NCBI GenBank assembly: GCA_021779095.1
Contig: JAJYBI010000024.1
Coordinates: 1-54,542 of the forward strand
Length of the DNA stretch: 54,542 bases
Direction: 5' to 3'
From: Deltaproteobacteria bacterium
GTDB taxonomy: Bacteria > Desulfobacterota > Desulfuromonadia > Geobacterales > JAJYBI01
Positions 17,216-25,624 of the stretch are shown piece by piece (the stretch's first letter is position 1; every line of letters starts with the position of its first letter). Made by a program: the position numbers and the translations under genes. The notes beneath the pieces are model-generated. The model was given only the letters and a program-made list of their open reading frames with translations, was not told where the DNA came from and ran no database searches.

Positions 17216-17220
17216 TAGGT

Positions 17221-17266
17221 TCTTATATCATCTTTTTGCAGTTTTGCAGGCTTGACCCCAAAGTCC
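17221..17266. repeat. 46-bp direct repeat, copy 1
   Basis: It contains GCAGTTTTGCAGGCTTGACC and lies just upstream of the RAYT stub start codon (minus strand). A copy with three mismatches is at 18061-18106, exactly 840 bp away. It is probably the end sequence of the second RAYT type. Confidence 0.8.
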
Positions 17267-17320
17267 TTCTAAGATTTCGCATGATTCTTCCTTTTTCTTT
17301 CGCTCAACGTCGTGGGAGAT

Positions 17321-17346
17321 CACCTGACCGCTTTTTGGGTCAGGTG
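17321..17346. repeat. 9-bp perfect hairpin
   Basis: CACCTGACC pairs with GGTCAGGTG across an 8-nt loop. It sits after the end of the orphan gene (minus strand) but has no T run in that direction. It shares GGTCAGGT with the arms of the 21-bp inverted repeat at 17964-18052. Confidence 0.55.
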
Positions 17347-17367
17347 CATCTTCCTGGTTAAGTGGAT

Positions 17368-17775
17368 TTATTCATCTGATACCGGATATTGCGAGAGCAT
17401 AAGTCCCAGCCCGAGTTTGCCTGCTAAAGAAACGAGTTCTGCAGGAAAGCAATCTGATTGGACAAATACATTTTGATGTTCGACTCCGAAATCAAGCTCA
17501 GGCGTGCCATCTAGTCCTTTAGTTCTAGCTAGTCTTTTAATTTCCGTATTGTTCTCTTCTAGAAATTTAATCGCATCTTTAACTTGCTTCTTGAAGTTTT
17601 TGAACGATGCGTTACTCACATTGATGTTTATTGCAGAATATCTGAGCTTCTTACTTTTGGGATCCGATCCTTTTGGTTGCCCTTTTCTAAAAACAGCACA
17701 GGGAGAAAGTTTCGATTTTGCTAAGAAAGCGTCGACGTCAAAGTCTTTGCCTGCAGCGCGAAGAACACAGCCCAT
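17368..17775 (-). CDS. Hypothetical protein, AT-rich orphan gene
   Basis: I do not recognise this 135-residue protein with confidence. It begins MGCVLRAAGKDFDVDAFLAK, has a lysine-rich middle, a helical stretch around residues 58-80 and no signal or membrane segment. The overall pattern (small beta-alpha protein with a VFRKG segment) loosely recalls DUF4279-type proteins. Base composition is clearly lower in GC than the neighbours, and AAAGGA precedes the ATG. The gene lies between two 46-bp direct repeats, which suggests recent arrival as passenger DNA. Confidence 0.65.
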   Translation of the reverse strand: MGCVLRAAGKDFDVDAFLAKSKLSPCAVFRKGQPKGSDPKSKKLRYSAININVSNASFKNFKKQVKDAIKFLEENNTEIKRLARTKGLDGTPELDFGVEHQNVFVQSDCFPAELVSLAGKLGLGLMLSQYPVSDE

Positions 17776-17807
17776 ATCAATTTATCCTTTTTTCACTTAA
17801 CGGGGTG

Positions 17808-17853
17808 CCCCCATGACCCGCCCTGCTTTTTCGGGCGGTCGGCGTCCATGGGG
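17808..17853. repeat. Inverted repeat upstream of the orphan gene
   Basis: CCCCATG pairs with CATGGGG at the outside and CCGCCC with GGGCGG inside, around a TGCTTTTTC loop. No promoter is recognisable in 17776-17960. Confidence 0.55.
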
Positions 17854-17963
17854 CTGGTTGGAACATTTTGTTGTTTGTTTACTTTTTGAAATCTGGAGAC
17901 TCCTTTTCAACTTCTTCCTCGATCAATTATGTGCCCTAGGATCTGGTCGCGGGGGAAGATGGG

Positions 17964-18052
17964 GGGTCAGGTCTACATTCTACATCCCATGACACTCCAT
18001 GATTGCGTTCCACTACTGTCCTCTACTTCTGTGTAGAATGTAGACCTGACCC
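17964..18052. repeat. Perfect 21-bp inverted repeat
   Basis: The arms 17964-17984 and 18032-18052 are exact complements over 21 bp. The left arm starts GGGTCAGGTCTACATT; the loop is 47 nt. This is the form of a MITE or RAYT-type palindromic unit; it encodes nothing. Confidence 0.8.
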
Positions 18053-18060
18053 TACTATGT

Positions 18061-18106
18061 TCCTGTATCATTTTTTTGCAGTTTTGCAGGCTTGACCCCA
18101 AAGTCC
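18061..18106. repeat. 46-bp direct repeat, copy 2
   Basis: This is the second copy of the sequence at 17221-17266. It is fused directly to the broken end of the IS3-family element at 18107. Confidence 0.8.
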
Positions 18107-18245
18107 CCTGTTGGTTTTCGCCCACCGGCTGGTAGTAGCAGGTCGATCGTCTGATCGCGAGCAGTTCGCACTGCCGGGCAATACTGAGTCGGTCATGGTC
18201 AGGTTCAACCAGAGATTTCCTTCGGGTTGTACTCAGCGACAGCGC
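18107..18245 (-). pseudogene. IS3-family orfB (transposase) 5' fragment
   Basis: In the frame shifted relative to orfA the sequence reads LVEPDHDRLSIARQCELL and then RRSTCYYQPVGENQQ. This is the N-terminus of an IS3-group OrfB. It breaks off at 18107, before the DDE integrase core, so no active transposase can be made. Confidence 0.8.
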
Positions 18246-18520
18246 CCGAAGGCTTTGGCCAAAAAATCGCGCTCCACGGTGAGCTGCCCGATCTTGGCGT
18301 GCAGGTCCTTGATCTGATCGTCATTCGCCTTGCTGTTGCGCTCGGCGGTTCCAGAAAACGCCGCCGCCATGTTCTCGATGGCCTGCCGTTTCCAGGTGGT
18401 GATCATGTTGGGGTGCACTTCGTAGCGGGCGGCCAGATCGCTCAGGGTCTGCTCTCCCCGGATCGCTTCCAGGGCGACTTTGGCTTTGAACTCAGCGGAA
18501 AATCGACGACGGCTCTTCAT
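18233..18520 (-). CDS. IS3-family OrfA
   Basis: This 95-residue protein is an HTH_Tnp_1-type DNA-binding protein. It starts MKSRRRFSAEFKAKVALEAI with a helix-turn-helix up to about residue 55 (VHPNMITTWKRQ). A leucine-zipper-like tail follows, ending LTVERDFLAKAFGR. The length is normal for OrfA, but without an intact OrfB the element cannot move. Confidence 0.9.
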   Translation of the reverse strand: MKSRRRFSAEFKAKVALEAIRGEQTLSDLAARYEVHPNMITTWKRQAIENMAAAFSGTAERNSKANDDQIKDLHAKIGQLTVERDFLAKAFGRCR

Positions 18521-18587
18521 GGGTGGTCCTCCTTCAACAGGTTAAGGCAATCCACCTTAACACACTGTCCGATTTTCGGGGACCACC

Positions 18588-18794
18588 TCTCTTTAATGAT
18601 ACAAGCGTGCTGTCTGGATATTTTGCAGGCGGTGGGACCCAATCTGATTCGCTGACAATTATTTCTACGGTCTTGTACTGTTTGCGTTTCTGTGTGTCGT
18701 AGCGATAACGGACGCACACGAGTGCATCACAGTACTTTTCGACGAACTTCTTGGTCCCTTTCTGCCCAGGGTTCATCCGAGCCCGGATTTTCAT
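18588..18794 (-). pseudogene. Hypothetical gene interrupted by the IS3 element
   Basis: The frame starts at ATG 18794 behind GAGGTG and reads MKIRARMNPGQKGTKKFVEK. It contains the stretch VEIIVSESDWVPPPAKYPDS and is cut at about residue 69 where the IS end begins. I believe it is the N-terminal half of a small conserved hypothetical family found beside mobile elements in Geobacter genomes; the 3' half is not in the window. Confidence 0.6.
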
Positions 18795-18951
18795 CAGCAC
18801 CTCAATGGTATTGTATGTTCGTCGTTAAATACCACAAAGGCAAACAATTAGAAAGCCGATAATTAGCAATCCTTTTCGGATGTGGCAAAATATATGCGGT
18901 TTGAATTACTCCGGTCTGGGTCGAAATATATTTGTAGAGGAGTGACTGACT

Positions 18952-19080
18952 ATGGTTTCTGTGCCACAAGAGGTAATGACCAGTTTCGTGAAGCTCCTTG
19001 AGATGCGTGGTATTCCGCAGAATCAGGTTGAATATTATCAGAAATGGTTGCGCTTTTATTTCGACTTTTCCGCCAGGTAA
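18952..19080 (+). pseudogene. Tyrosine recombinase/integrase N-terminal stub
   Basis: A 42-codon frame with a strong GAGGAG ribosome binding site starts MVSVPQEVMTSFVKLLEMRG. It continues with YYQKWLRFYFDFSAR and then a stop. This is the beginning of the SAM-like core-binding domain of a phage/integron-type integrase; the catalytic domain is absent. Confidence 0.6.
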
Positions 19081-19184
19081 GGCCGGAAAGCCGGGTGCAT
19101 CAGCCTCGATGGATTGGGCCGCGTAATCTGCGAGACAGGGGGGTATACTAATAAGGTAAATACAGCGGGGAAGGGGGTACCGTC

Positions 19185-19745
19185 ATGAGAGCAGCGGTAA
19201 CGGCGATGGTGTTGGCAACGGTACTGGCTGGATGCGCCACGATTCAGTACCTGCCGCCGGAACAGATGGTGGTTGAAAAGGTGGTGGAGGCGCCGAACGT
19301 GCCGAAGGCGCAGATATTCGAGAAATCGAAGGTCTGGTTTGCCAGGACCTTCCGGCAGTCCATGTCCGGCTGGTGGGAGCCGAACAGCTCACGCACCGTC
19401 ATCCAGTACGAAAACCGGGACAAGGGGCTGTTGATCGCAAACGGCGCCATCATGTACCCGCTGGAGCATTCTACCGATGCCTACAAGGTCGGCTGGGAAG
19501 TGCGGTTCACGCTGGAGGAAGAGGTGAGGGACGGCAAGGCCCGGGTGACCTTCAGCCATCTGACCATGTATATTCCGACCGCGTTCTGCGGCACCGTCTA
19601 TCCGACCTCTACGGGGAGTTACGAGAAGAAGCTGGAGGCGGAGGAGTTCGGACTGGTGAAACCGGTCTTCCTCGGCCTGGCGGACCAGCTCGGCGCGTAC
19701 CTGGTGGCTCCGGATAAAGGATGGCAGGGCGGTGATGGACAATGA
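19185..19745 (+). CDS. Lipoprotein with DUF4468-like domain
   Basis: This protein of 186 residues has a signal peptide ending in the lipobox LAGC (cysteine 17). A single domain follows, with IFEKSKVWFARTF near the start and strands typical of the DUF4468 (TBP-like fold) family. The function is unknown; related proteins are surface or periplasmic lipoproteins. GGGAAGGGGG is a plausible ribosome binding site, and TATACT about 45 bp upstream could be a -10 element. Confidence 0.75.
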   Translation: MRAAVTAMVLATVLAGCATIQYLPPEQMVVEKVVEAPNVPKAQIFEKSKVWFARTFRQSMSGWWEPNSSRTVIQYENRDKGLLIANGAIMYPLEHSTDAYKVGWEVRFTLEEEVRDGKARVTFSHLTMYIPTAFCGTVYPTSTGSYEKKLEAEEFGLVKPVFLGLADQLGAYLVAPDKGWQGGDGQ

Positions 19746-19788
19746 TTCCCGGCAGGAGAGTCGAACCGTTCAACCCAAAACGACAGTC

Positions 19789-19918
19789 GGACGCAGATGA
19801 TCGCAGATAAGATCTGGTAATTCAAAAAATTGAACTTACCGACAAGGTGGTTCGTTCTGATCTTTCGAAAGCTTATCGGGTTTGCCTTGATCCGCGTTAT
19901 CTGCGTTCATCCGCGTCC
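19789..19918. repeat. Dispersed repeat in inverted orientation (GGACGCRGATGA...CGCAGATAA)
   Basis: The 22-bp units at 19789-19810 (+) and 19897-19918 (-) match at 20 of 22 positions when inverted. A tandem version of the same unit lies at 31204-31235. It fills the 258-bp gap between the lipoprotein and the transaldolase, together with a terminator. Confidence 0.65.
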
Positions 19919-19942
19919 CAAAGCTGTTTCAAGTCCAATAAA

Positions 19943-19979
19943 GAACCCCGCAGGCTGCGCGCCGGCGGGGTTCCGTTTT
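19943..19979. terminator. Hairpin terminator between convergent genes
   Basis: A 9-bp stem pairs GAACCCCGC (19943-19951) with GCGGGGTTC (19965-19973). Five T residues follow one position downstream on the plus strand; the minus strand reads TTCTTTATT after the stem. It may serve both directions and would end the transaldolase transcript. Confidence 0.7.
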
Positions 19980-20003
19980 TCTGCGTATGATACTGCCGCC
20001 CGG

Positions 20004-20648
20004 CTACTTGGGCACCTTCTCCCAGTCTTCCAGGAACTTCTTGATCCCGGCGTCGGTGAGCGGGTGCTTGGAGAGCTGCAGCATGACCGAGTAGGGGATG
20101 GTGCAGATGTCGGCGCCGATGAGGGCGGAGTCCTGCACGTGGATCGGGTTGCGGATGCTGGCGACGATGATCTCGGCGGTGTAGCCGTAGTTGTCGAAGA
20201 TGGTCCGGATCTCTTCGATGATCTGCATGCCGTCCTGGGAGATGTCGTCCAGGCGGCCGACGAAGGGAGAGACGTAGGTGGCGCCGGCCTTGGCCGCCAG
20301 GAGCGCCTGCATCGGGGTGAAGATGAGGGTGACGTTGGTCTTGATCCCCTTCTCCGTCAGGGTCTTGCACGCCTTGAGCCCTTCCGGGGTCATCGGGAGC
20401 TTGATGACGATGTTCTTGTGGATCTTCGCCAGCTCCTTCGCCTCCTTGATCATCCCGTCGTGGTCCAGGGAGACGACCTCGGCGGAGATGGGGCCGTCGA
20501 CGATGGAGGTAATCTCCTTGATGACGTCCTTGAACTTGCGCCCGGACTTGGCGATGAGGGACGGGTTGGTGGTGACGCCGTCCACGAGCCCCAGTTCGTG
20601 GGCCTCGCGGATCTCGTTGACGTCGGCGGTGTCGATGAAAAACTTCAT
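20004..20648 (-). CDS. tal: Transaldolase (short TalC/Fsa type)
   Basis: This TIM-barrel aldolase of 214 residues starts [13 protein letters not shown] and has [13 protein letters not shown], the Schiff-base lysine in [13 protein letters not shown], and [19 protein letters not shown]. The short form acts as transaldolase or fructose-6-phosphate aldolase; sequence alone does not decide between them. AAGGAGG precedes the start. It is last in a minus-strand group after folK and a YHS-like gene. Confidence 0.93.
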   Translation of the reverse strand: MKFFIDTADVNEIREAHELGLVDGVTTNPSLIAKSGRKFKDVIKEITSIVDGPISAEVVSLDHDGMIKEAKELAKIHKNIVIKLPMTPEGLKACKTLTEKGIKTNVTLIFTPMQALLAAKAGATYVSPFVGRLDDISQDGMQIIEEIRTIFDNYGYTAEIIVASIRNPIHVQDSALIGADICTIPYSVMLQLSKHPLTDAGIKKFLEDWEKVPK

Positions 20649-20685
20649 GCTGCCTCCTTGAATGACAGGTTCGGTAAACCTGCGG

Positions 20686-20940
20686 TTATTTATCTGCGAT
20701 CTGCTCCCGGTACTTGTCCAGGCATGCCATGGAGCAGAAATGGATCCGTTCGTTTCCCAGCCGTCCGATCACGGCATCGTCCTCGGCGACATAGACGCCG
20801 CAGACCGGGTCCCGGTAGGTCTCGTCGCCGGCCGTCTCCCGGTACGTGCCGGCGGTGCGTTCCACCCGTCGTTCCTTCGCGTACCCCTTGAGAATCCGGT
20901 AGGCGATGTAGCCGATCAGCAGCCAGAACAGAAATCCCAA
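20686..20940 (-). CDS. Small membrane-anchored YHS/PP0621-like metal-binding protein
   Basis: This protein of 84 residues has one N-terminal transmembrane helix ([15 protein letters not shown]). After a linker comes a YHS-like motif with cysteines in DPVCGVYV and [11 protein letters not shown], a likely metal site. It uses a TTG start with GGAG seven bases upstream and begins nine bases after folK. The role is unknown; related domains are associated with metal handling. Confidence 0.75.
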   Translation of the reverse strand: MGFLFWLLIGYIAYRILKGYAKERRVERTAGTYRETAGDETYRDPVCGVYVAEDDAVIGRLGNERIHFCSMACLDKYREQIADK

Positions 20941-20949
20941 TGCGTTCTC

Positions 20950-21438
20950 CTAGATCCGCGTGACCTCTCCCGGTGCGTCCAGCGTCGCCAGCAGGTCGTC
21001 GATCCGCCGACCGAGGAGGGGATGGACGAGGTCGGGGGCCAGCTCCGCCAGCGGGGCCAGGACGAAGCGGCGCTCGTGCAGCAGGGGATGGGGAATGGTG
21101 AGGGCCTCCTCCGCCATGGTCAGGTCGTCGAAGAAGAGGATATCCAGGTCCATGGGACGCGGCCCCCAGGTAACGGTCCGTTTCCGGCGGAACAGCTGTG
21201 TCTCGATCCGCTGCAGCTCCTTAAGGAGCGCTGCCGGCGCCAGTTCCGTCTCCAGCCGGAGCGTCGCGTTGAGGAACCGCTCCTGTGCGACCGGTCCCAC
21301 CGGCTCCGTGTCGTAGAAGCCGGACAGTCCGGTGATCCTGCTTCCCGGGATACTGCCGATCTCCGCGACGGCACGCAGCAGGTGCAGCTCCCGGTCTCCC
21401 ATGTTGGAGCCGAGGGCGATATAGGCGGTGTGTTGCAT
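20950..21438 (-). CDS. folK: HPPK, dihydropterin pyrophosphokinase
   Basis: This enzyme of 162 residues transfers pyrophosphate from ATP to 6-hydroxymethyl-7,8-dihydropterin in folate synthesis. It has the N-terminal ALGSNMGDRE and the signature GPRPMDLDILFFDD with the two metal-binding aspartates. I start at ATG 21438, close to the conserved N-terminus; a TTG at 21456 is possible but its AGAGAG lies too close. No other folate genes are adjacent. Confidence 0.93.
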   Translation of the reverse strand: MQHTAYIALGSNMGDRELHLLRAVAEIGSIPGSRITGLSGFYDTEPVGPVAQERFLNATLRLETELAPAALLKELQRIETQLFRRKRTVTWGPRPMDLDILFFDDLTMAEEALTIPHPLLHERRFVLAPLAELAPDLVHPLLGRRIDDLLATLDAPGEVTRI

Positions 21439-21563
21439 GGGGGGATTAGAACACAACTCTCTTTTTTTTACAACCAGATGGAGATGGTGTCGCGTGTGAA
21501 ATTGACGGCGCGCGACGGACGTGACAGACCGCCAAGGGCGGCGTCCGGTGCGGCTTTACGGGC

Positions 21564-21591
21564 TTGCAAAGTGGCCGTTTCCTGATACACT
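21564..21591 (+). promoter_or_regulatory. Putative sigma-70 promoter of the sucA block
   Basis: TTGCAA (21564-21569), a 16-bp spacer and TACACT (21586-21591), 27 bp before the sucA ATG. The leader carries AGGAGAG. Confidence 0.5.
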
Positions 21592-21618
21592 GTTTGCTCT
21601 TTCAGGAGAGACCCTTTC

Positions 21619-24297
21619 ATGAGCTTTCTGCACAATGCGGACCCCGCCTGGATCGAGGAGCAGTTCCTCCTCTGGCGCAGCGATCCCGAGCAGGTCGCTG
21701 CCGACTGGCGCGCGTTTTTTGCCGGCTACGAACTGGGGACGGCTGCCCCTTCGCCGGGCGGGGCGGTCGAGCCCGCCGCCGCCCGGAAACAGTCGGGGGT
21801 CCAGGCTCTCATCCACCGCTACCGGGACATCGGCCACCTCCTCGCCTGTACCGACCCCCTTTCCCCCTGCGAACTCTCCCATCCCCACCTGGACCTGGCC
21901 GCCTTCGGTCTCGACGAGGCCGACCTGGACACCATCTTCCATATCCGGAGTTTTTACCGGGAGGGGTGCAGTCTGCGGGAGATCGTCGCGATCCTCGATG
22001 AAACCTACTGCCGCTCCGTCGGGGTGGAGTTCATGCATATCCAGAACCCGGAGGAGCGGCAGTGGCTCATCGACCGGATGGAGCCGGTCCGGAACCGCGC
22101 CGCGCTCTCTCCGGCAGAGCGGAATGAGATCCTCTCCCAGCTGATGGAGTCGACCCTCTTCGAGGAGTTCCTGCAGAAGAAGTTCCTGGGGCAGAAGCGG
22201 TTTTCCCTGGAGGGGGGGGAGGCGATGGTGCCGTTCCTCCACCGGGCGATCGGGCACGCCGCCCGTCGCGGCGTCCGGGAGCTGGTGATGGGGATGCCGC
22301 ACCGGGGAAGGCTGACGGTCCTGGCGACCCTCTTCGGGATGCCGCTGGAGAACATCTTCGCCGAGTTCCGGGACCAGGCGGAGGAGATCCCCAGCGGCGA
22401 CGGCGACGTGAAGTACCACATCGGCTTTTCCACGGACCGCACCGTCGGCGACGGGATGCGGATGCACCTCGTCCTCGCCGCCAACCCGAGCCACCTGGAG
22501 GCGGTGGACCCGGTGGTGGTGGGGAAGGCGCGGGCGAAGCAGGAGCGGGGCGGCCCGTCGCCCTCCTCCATCCTCCCCGTGCTGATCCACGGCGACGCCG
22601 CCTTCTCCGGACAGGGGGTGGTGGCCGAGACCCTGAACCTGTCCCAGCTGGAGGGGTACGGCACCGCCGGCACCCTGCACCTGGTCCTCAACAACCAGAT
22701 CGGCTTCACCACGCTCCCCGTGGATGCGCGCTCCACCCGGTACGCCACCGACGTGGCGAAGATGCTCATGGTCCCCATCTTCCATGTCTCCGGCGAAGAC
22801 CCGGCGGCGGTGGCCCGGGTGGCGGAGCTGGCGGTGGAGTACCGCCAGACCTTCGGGCGCGACGTCATCGTGGAGATCATCTGCTTCCGGCGCTACGGCC
22901 ACAACGAGATGGACGAGCCGTCGTTCACCCAGCCGCTTCTGTACGAAGCGATCCGACAACACCCTCCCGTCTGGCGGCTGTTCGCGGACGGGCTGCGGGA
23001 TGACGGCATCGACGACGACCGAGTCCGGCGGATGGAGGAGGAGATCGGCGGGAAGCTGGAAGAGGCCTTCGGTCGTCGGCTCCAGCCGGTCAGGGACGGG
23101 TTCGGCGGCGCCTGGAGCGGCATCCAGCGTGAGTATACCCCGGGACGGGTGGAGACCGCCGTGCCGGGGGCGCAGCTGCGGGAGCTTTCCGGCATCCTCA
23201 CTACGCCTCCCCCCGGCTTCCACATCCACCCCAAACTGCGGACCCTCCTGGAAAAGCGGCACGATGCGGTGGTGTCGGGGGAGGGGATCGACTGGGGGAA
23301 CGCGGAGACGCTTGCCTACGGCGCACTGCTCAAGGAGGGGACGCCGGTGCGGCTCTCGGGGGAGGATTCCCGGCGCGGCGCCTTCAGCCACCGCCACTGC
23401 GTCCTGCACGATATGGAGACCGACGCCACCTGGACGCCGCTTGCCGGTGTGGCCGACGGGGTGCCGTTTGCCGCCTGGGACAGCATGCTCTCCGAGTTCG
23501 CGGTGCTGGGGTTCGAGTACGGCTACGCGGCGGAGGCACCCAAAACCCTCGTCATCTGGGAGGCCCAGTTCGGCGATTTCGCCAACGGCGCCCAGGTGAT
23601 CATCGACCAGTTCATCGTCAGCAGCGAAACCAAGTGGGACCGCTCCTGCGGCCTCGTCATGTTCCTCCCCCACGGCTACGAGGGGCAGGGGGCGGAGCAC
23701 TCCAGTGCCCGGATCGAGCGGTACCTGCAGCTCTGCGCCAACAACAACATCCAGGTGGTGTACCCCACCACGCCGGCCCAGCTGTTCCACCTGCTGCGGC
23801 GGCAGATGCGCCAGCCGTTCAGGAAACCGCTGGTGGTCTTTACCCCCAAGAGCCTCTTGCGTCACCCCGCCTGCGTCTCCGCCCGGTCCGACCTGGAGAG
23901 CGGCTGGTTCCGGGAGATCATCGCCGAAGTGCCGTCACGGGACCGGGTAAAGTCGGTGATCCTCTGCAGTGGCAAGATCTACTACGACCTGACCGGCGCC
24001 GAGGCGTACCGGACGCGGGCCGACCTGGCGGTCATCCGGCTGGAGCAGCTGTACCCCCTGCGGCTCGACCGTTTGCGCGAGGAGCTGGCTCCCTTGCGGG
24101 ACCGGGAGGTCGCCTGGGTGCAGGAGGAGCCGCGGAACATGGGGGGATGGAGCTTCGTCCGGCCGTACCTGGCGGAGCTCCTCGGGCGCGAGCCCCGCTA
24201 CATCGGCCGCCGCGAGGACTGCTCGCCGGCGGTGGGGTCCCACCGGCTGCACAAGGAAGAGCAGGAGAGAATCGTCGCGGAGGCGCTGGAGCTGTGA
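21619..24297 (+). CDS. sucA: 2-oxoglutarate dehydrogenase E1 component
   Basis: This thiamine diphosphate enzyme of 892 residues decarboxylates 2-oxoglutarate and succinylates the E2 lipoyl arm. The N-terminus has the E2-binding helix ([17 protein letters not shown]). The ThDP/Mg motif runs from [11 protein letters not shown] to LNNQIGFTT near residues 330-370. [12 protein letters not shown] follows, and [17 protein letters not shown] lies in the C-terminal half. It starts a tight operon with sucB (14-bp gap). A complete dehydrogenase complex indicates an oxidative TCA branch that yields NADH. Confidence 0.96.
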   Translation: MSFLHNADPAWIEEQFLLWRSDPEQVAADWRAFFAGYELGTAAPSPGGAVEPAAARKQSGVQALIHRYRDIGHLLACTDPLSPCELSHPHLDLAAFGLDEADLDTIFHIRSFYREGCSLREIVAILDETYCRSVGVEFMHIQNPEERQWLIDRMEPVRNRAALSPAERNEILSQLMESTLFEEFLQKKFLGQKRFSLEGGEAMVPFLHRAIGHAARRGVRELVMGMPHRGRLTVLATLFGMPLENIFAEFRDQAEEIPSGDGDVKYHIGFSTDRTVGDGMRMHLVLAANPSHLEAVDPVVVGKARAKQERGGPSPSSILPVLIHGDAAFSGQGVVAETLNLSQLEGYGTAGTLHLVLNNQIGFTTLPVDARSTRYATDVAKMLMVPIFHVSGEDPAAVARVAELAVEYRQTFGRDVIVEIICFRRYGHNEMDEPSFTQPLLYEAIRQHPPVWRLFADGLRDDGIDDDRVRRMEEEIGGKLEEAFGRRLQPVRDGFGGAWSGIQREYTPGRVETAVPGAQLRELSGILTTPPPGFHIHPKLRTLLEKRHDAVVSGEGIDWGNAETLAYGALLKEGTPVRLSGEDSRRGAFSHRHCVLHDMETDATWTPLAGVADGVPFAAWDSMLSEFAVLGFEYGYAAEAPKTLVIWEAQFGDFANGAQVIIDQFIVSSETKWDRSCGLVMFLPHGYEGQGAEHSSARIERYLQLCANNNIQVVYPTTPAQLFHLLRRQMRQPFRKPLVVFTPKSLLRHPACVSARSDLESGWFREIIAEVPSRDRVKSVILCSGKIYYDLTGAEAYRTRADLAVIRLEQLYPLRLDRLREELAPLRDREVAWVQEEPRNMGGWSFVRPYLAELLGREPRYIGRREDCSPAVGSHRLHKEEQERIVAEALEL

Positions 24298-24311
24298 CGA
24301 GCGGAGGAAAC

Positions 24312-25616
24312 ATGGAGATCAGGGTGCCCGAGGTGGGCGAATCGATAGTCGAGGCGCAGATCGCGAAGTGGCTGAAAAGAGACGGCGAGACCGTGCGTCG
24401 GGACGAGCCGCTCTGCGAGGTGGAGACGGACAAGATCACCCTGGAGCTGAACGCCGAGGCGGACGGGGTGCTCTCCATCCGGGCGCGGGAGGGGGAGACG
24501 GTCCGGATCGGTGCGGTCATCGGCACCATCGAGCCGTCGGCGGGGGGGACAGGAACGCGGCCCGCCGCACCGGCGCAGCAGGTTGGTGGAGGTGGAGAGG
24601 AGAAGGAAGCGGCGGAGCAGCCGCCCCTGTCGCCCGCGGTGCGGAAGCTCGCCCGGGAGAAGGGGATTGCCGCCGAGAAGCTGGCGGGGAGCGGCAAGGG
24701 GGGACGGGTGACCATGGACGACCTCTTCTCCCGGCTGCAGGAGGAAGGGGAACCGGATCGGGAGACCGGTGATCTGGAACGGTTGCTGGTCCCCGACAGG
24801 GGGGGCGCCGGGAAGGGGACGCCGCCGGAGCGGAAGGCTCCGACGCCGCCAACGGAACCTGCTCAGGCGGTCCGCACCGAGGAGGCGGCCCCCTACCAGG
24901 TCCGGCCCGCCGACGATCCCCGCACGACCCGCACCCCCATGACCCCCATCCGGCGGCGGATCGCCGAGCGGTTGCTGGCCGCCCGGCAGCAGACCGCCAT
25001 GCTCACCACCTTCAACGAGGTGGACATGACCCGGGTCAACGCCCTGCGCGGCCGGTACAGGGACCAGTACAAGAAGCGGCACGGCGTCGCCCTCGGCATC
25101 ATGCCGTTTTTCGTCAAGGCGTGCGTGGAGGCGCTGCAGGAGTTTCCCCTGGTCAACGCCCGGATCGACGGCGGCGACATCCTCACCCACGAGTATTACG
25201 ACATCGGCATCGCCGTGAGCGGCGAGAAGGGGCTGGTGGTGCCGGTCTTAAGGGATGCGGACACGCTCCACTTCGCGGAGATCGAGGCGGCCATCGAACG
25301 GTTCGTGGAGAAGGTGCGCACGAACAGGCTGGCCATCGCCGACCTGGAGGGGGGGACCTTCACCATCTCCAACGGCGGAGTGTTCGGATCGCTCCTGAGC
25401 ACCCCGATCATCAATCCCCCCCAGAGCGGCGTCCTGGGGATGCACGCCATCCAGGAACGGCCGGTGGCGGTCAAGGGGAAGGTGGTGATCCGCCCCATGA
25501 TGTACCTCGCCCTCTCCTACGATCACCGGATCATCGACGGTCGCGAGGCGGTGGGGTTCCTGAAGAAGGTGAAGGAATACATCGAAGACCCGGAAGAGAT
25601 GCTGCTGGAGGGGTAG
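24312..25616 (+). CDS. sucB: Dihydrolipoyllysine succinyltransferase (OGDH E2)
   Basis: This protein of 434 residues has one lipoyl domain with the lipoylated lysine in [10 protein letters not shown] (Lys41). An Ala/Pro/Gly/Glu-rich linker and a peripheral subunit-binding domain ([13 protein letters not shown]...[11 protein letters not shown]) follow. The catalytic acyltransferase domain ends with the active-site histidine in [13 protein letters not shown]. It forms the core of the 2-oxoglutarate dehydrogenase complex. The start at ATG 24312 has GGAGG upstream. Confidence 0.95.
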   Translation: MEIRVPEVGESIVEAQIAKWLKRDGETVRRDEPLCEVETDKITLELNAEADGVLSIRAREGETVRIGAVIGTIEPSAGGTGTRPAAPAQQVGGGGEEKEAAEQPPLSPAVRKLAREKGIAAEKLAGSGKGGRVTMDDLFSRLQEEGEPDRETGDLERLLVPDRGGAGKGTPPERKAPTPPTEPAQAVRTEEAAPYQVRPADDPRTTRTPMTPIRRRIAERLLAARQQTAMLTTFNEVDMTRVNALRGRYRDQYKKRHGVALGIMPFFVKACVEALQEFPLVNARIDGGDILTHEYYDIGIAVSGEKGLVVPVLRDADTLHFAEIEAAIERFVEKVRTNRLAIADLEGGTFTISNGGVFGSLLSTPIINPPQSGVLGMHAIQERPVAVKGKVVIRPMMYLALSYDHRIIDGREAVGFLKKVKEYIEDPEEMLLEG

Positions 25617-25624
25617 GGGGCGAA

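Larger units (their letters stand above)
18107..18587 (-). mobile_element. Decayed IS3-family insertion sequence
   Basis: The element has a complete orfA and only the first part of orfB. The orfA-side end is at about 18568-18587 (minus strand begins GGTGGTCCCCGAAAATCGGA) and interrupts the gene fragment at 18588-18794. The other end is missing and joined to the direct repeat at 18106. Confidence 0.8.

Noticed and set aside
21556..23865. A 769-codon open frame on the minus strand
   Set aside because: It is the antisense shadow of sucA, with no ribosome binding site and no domain.
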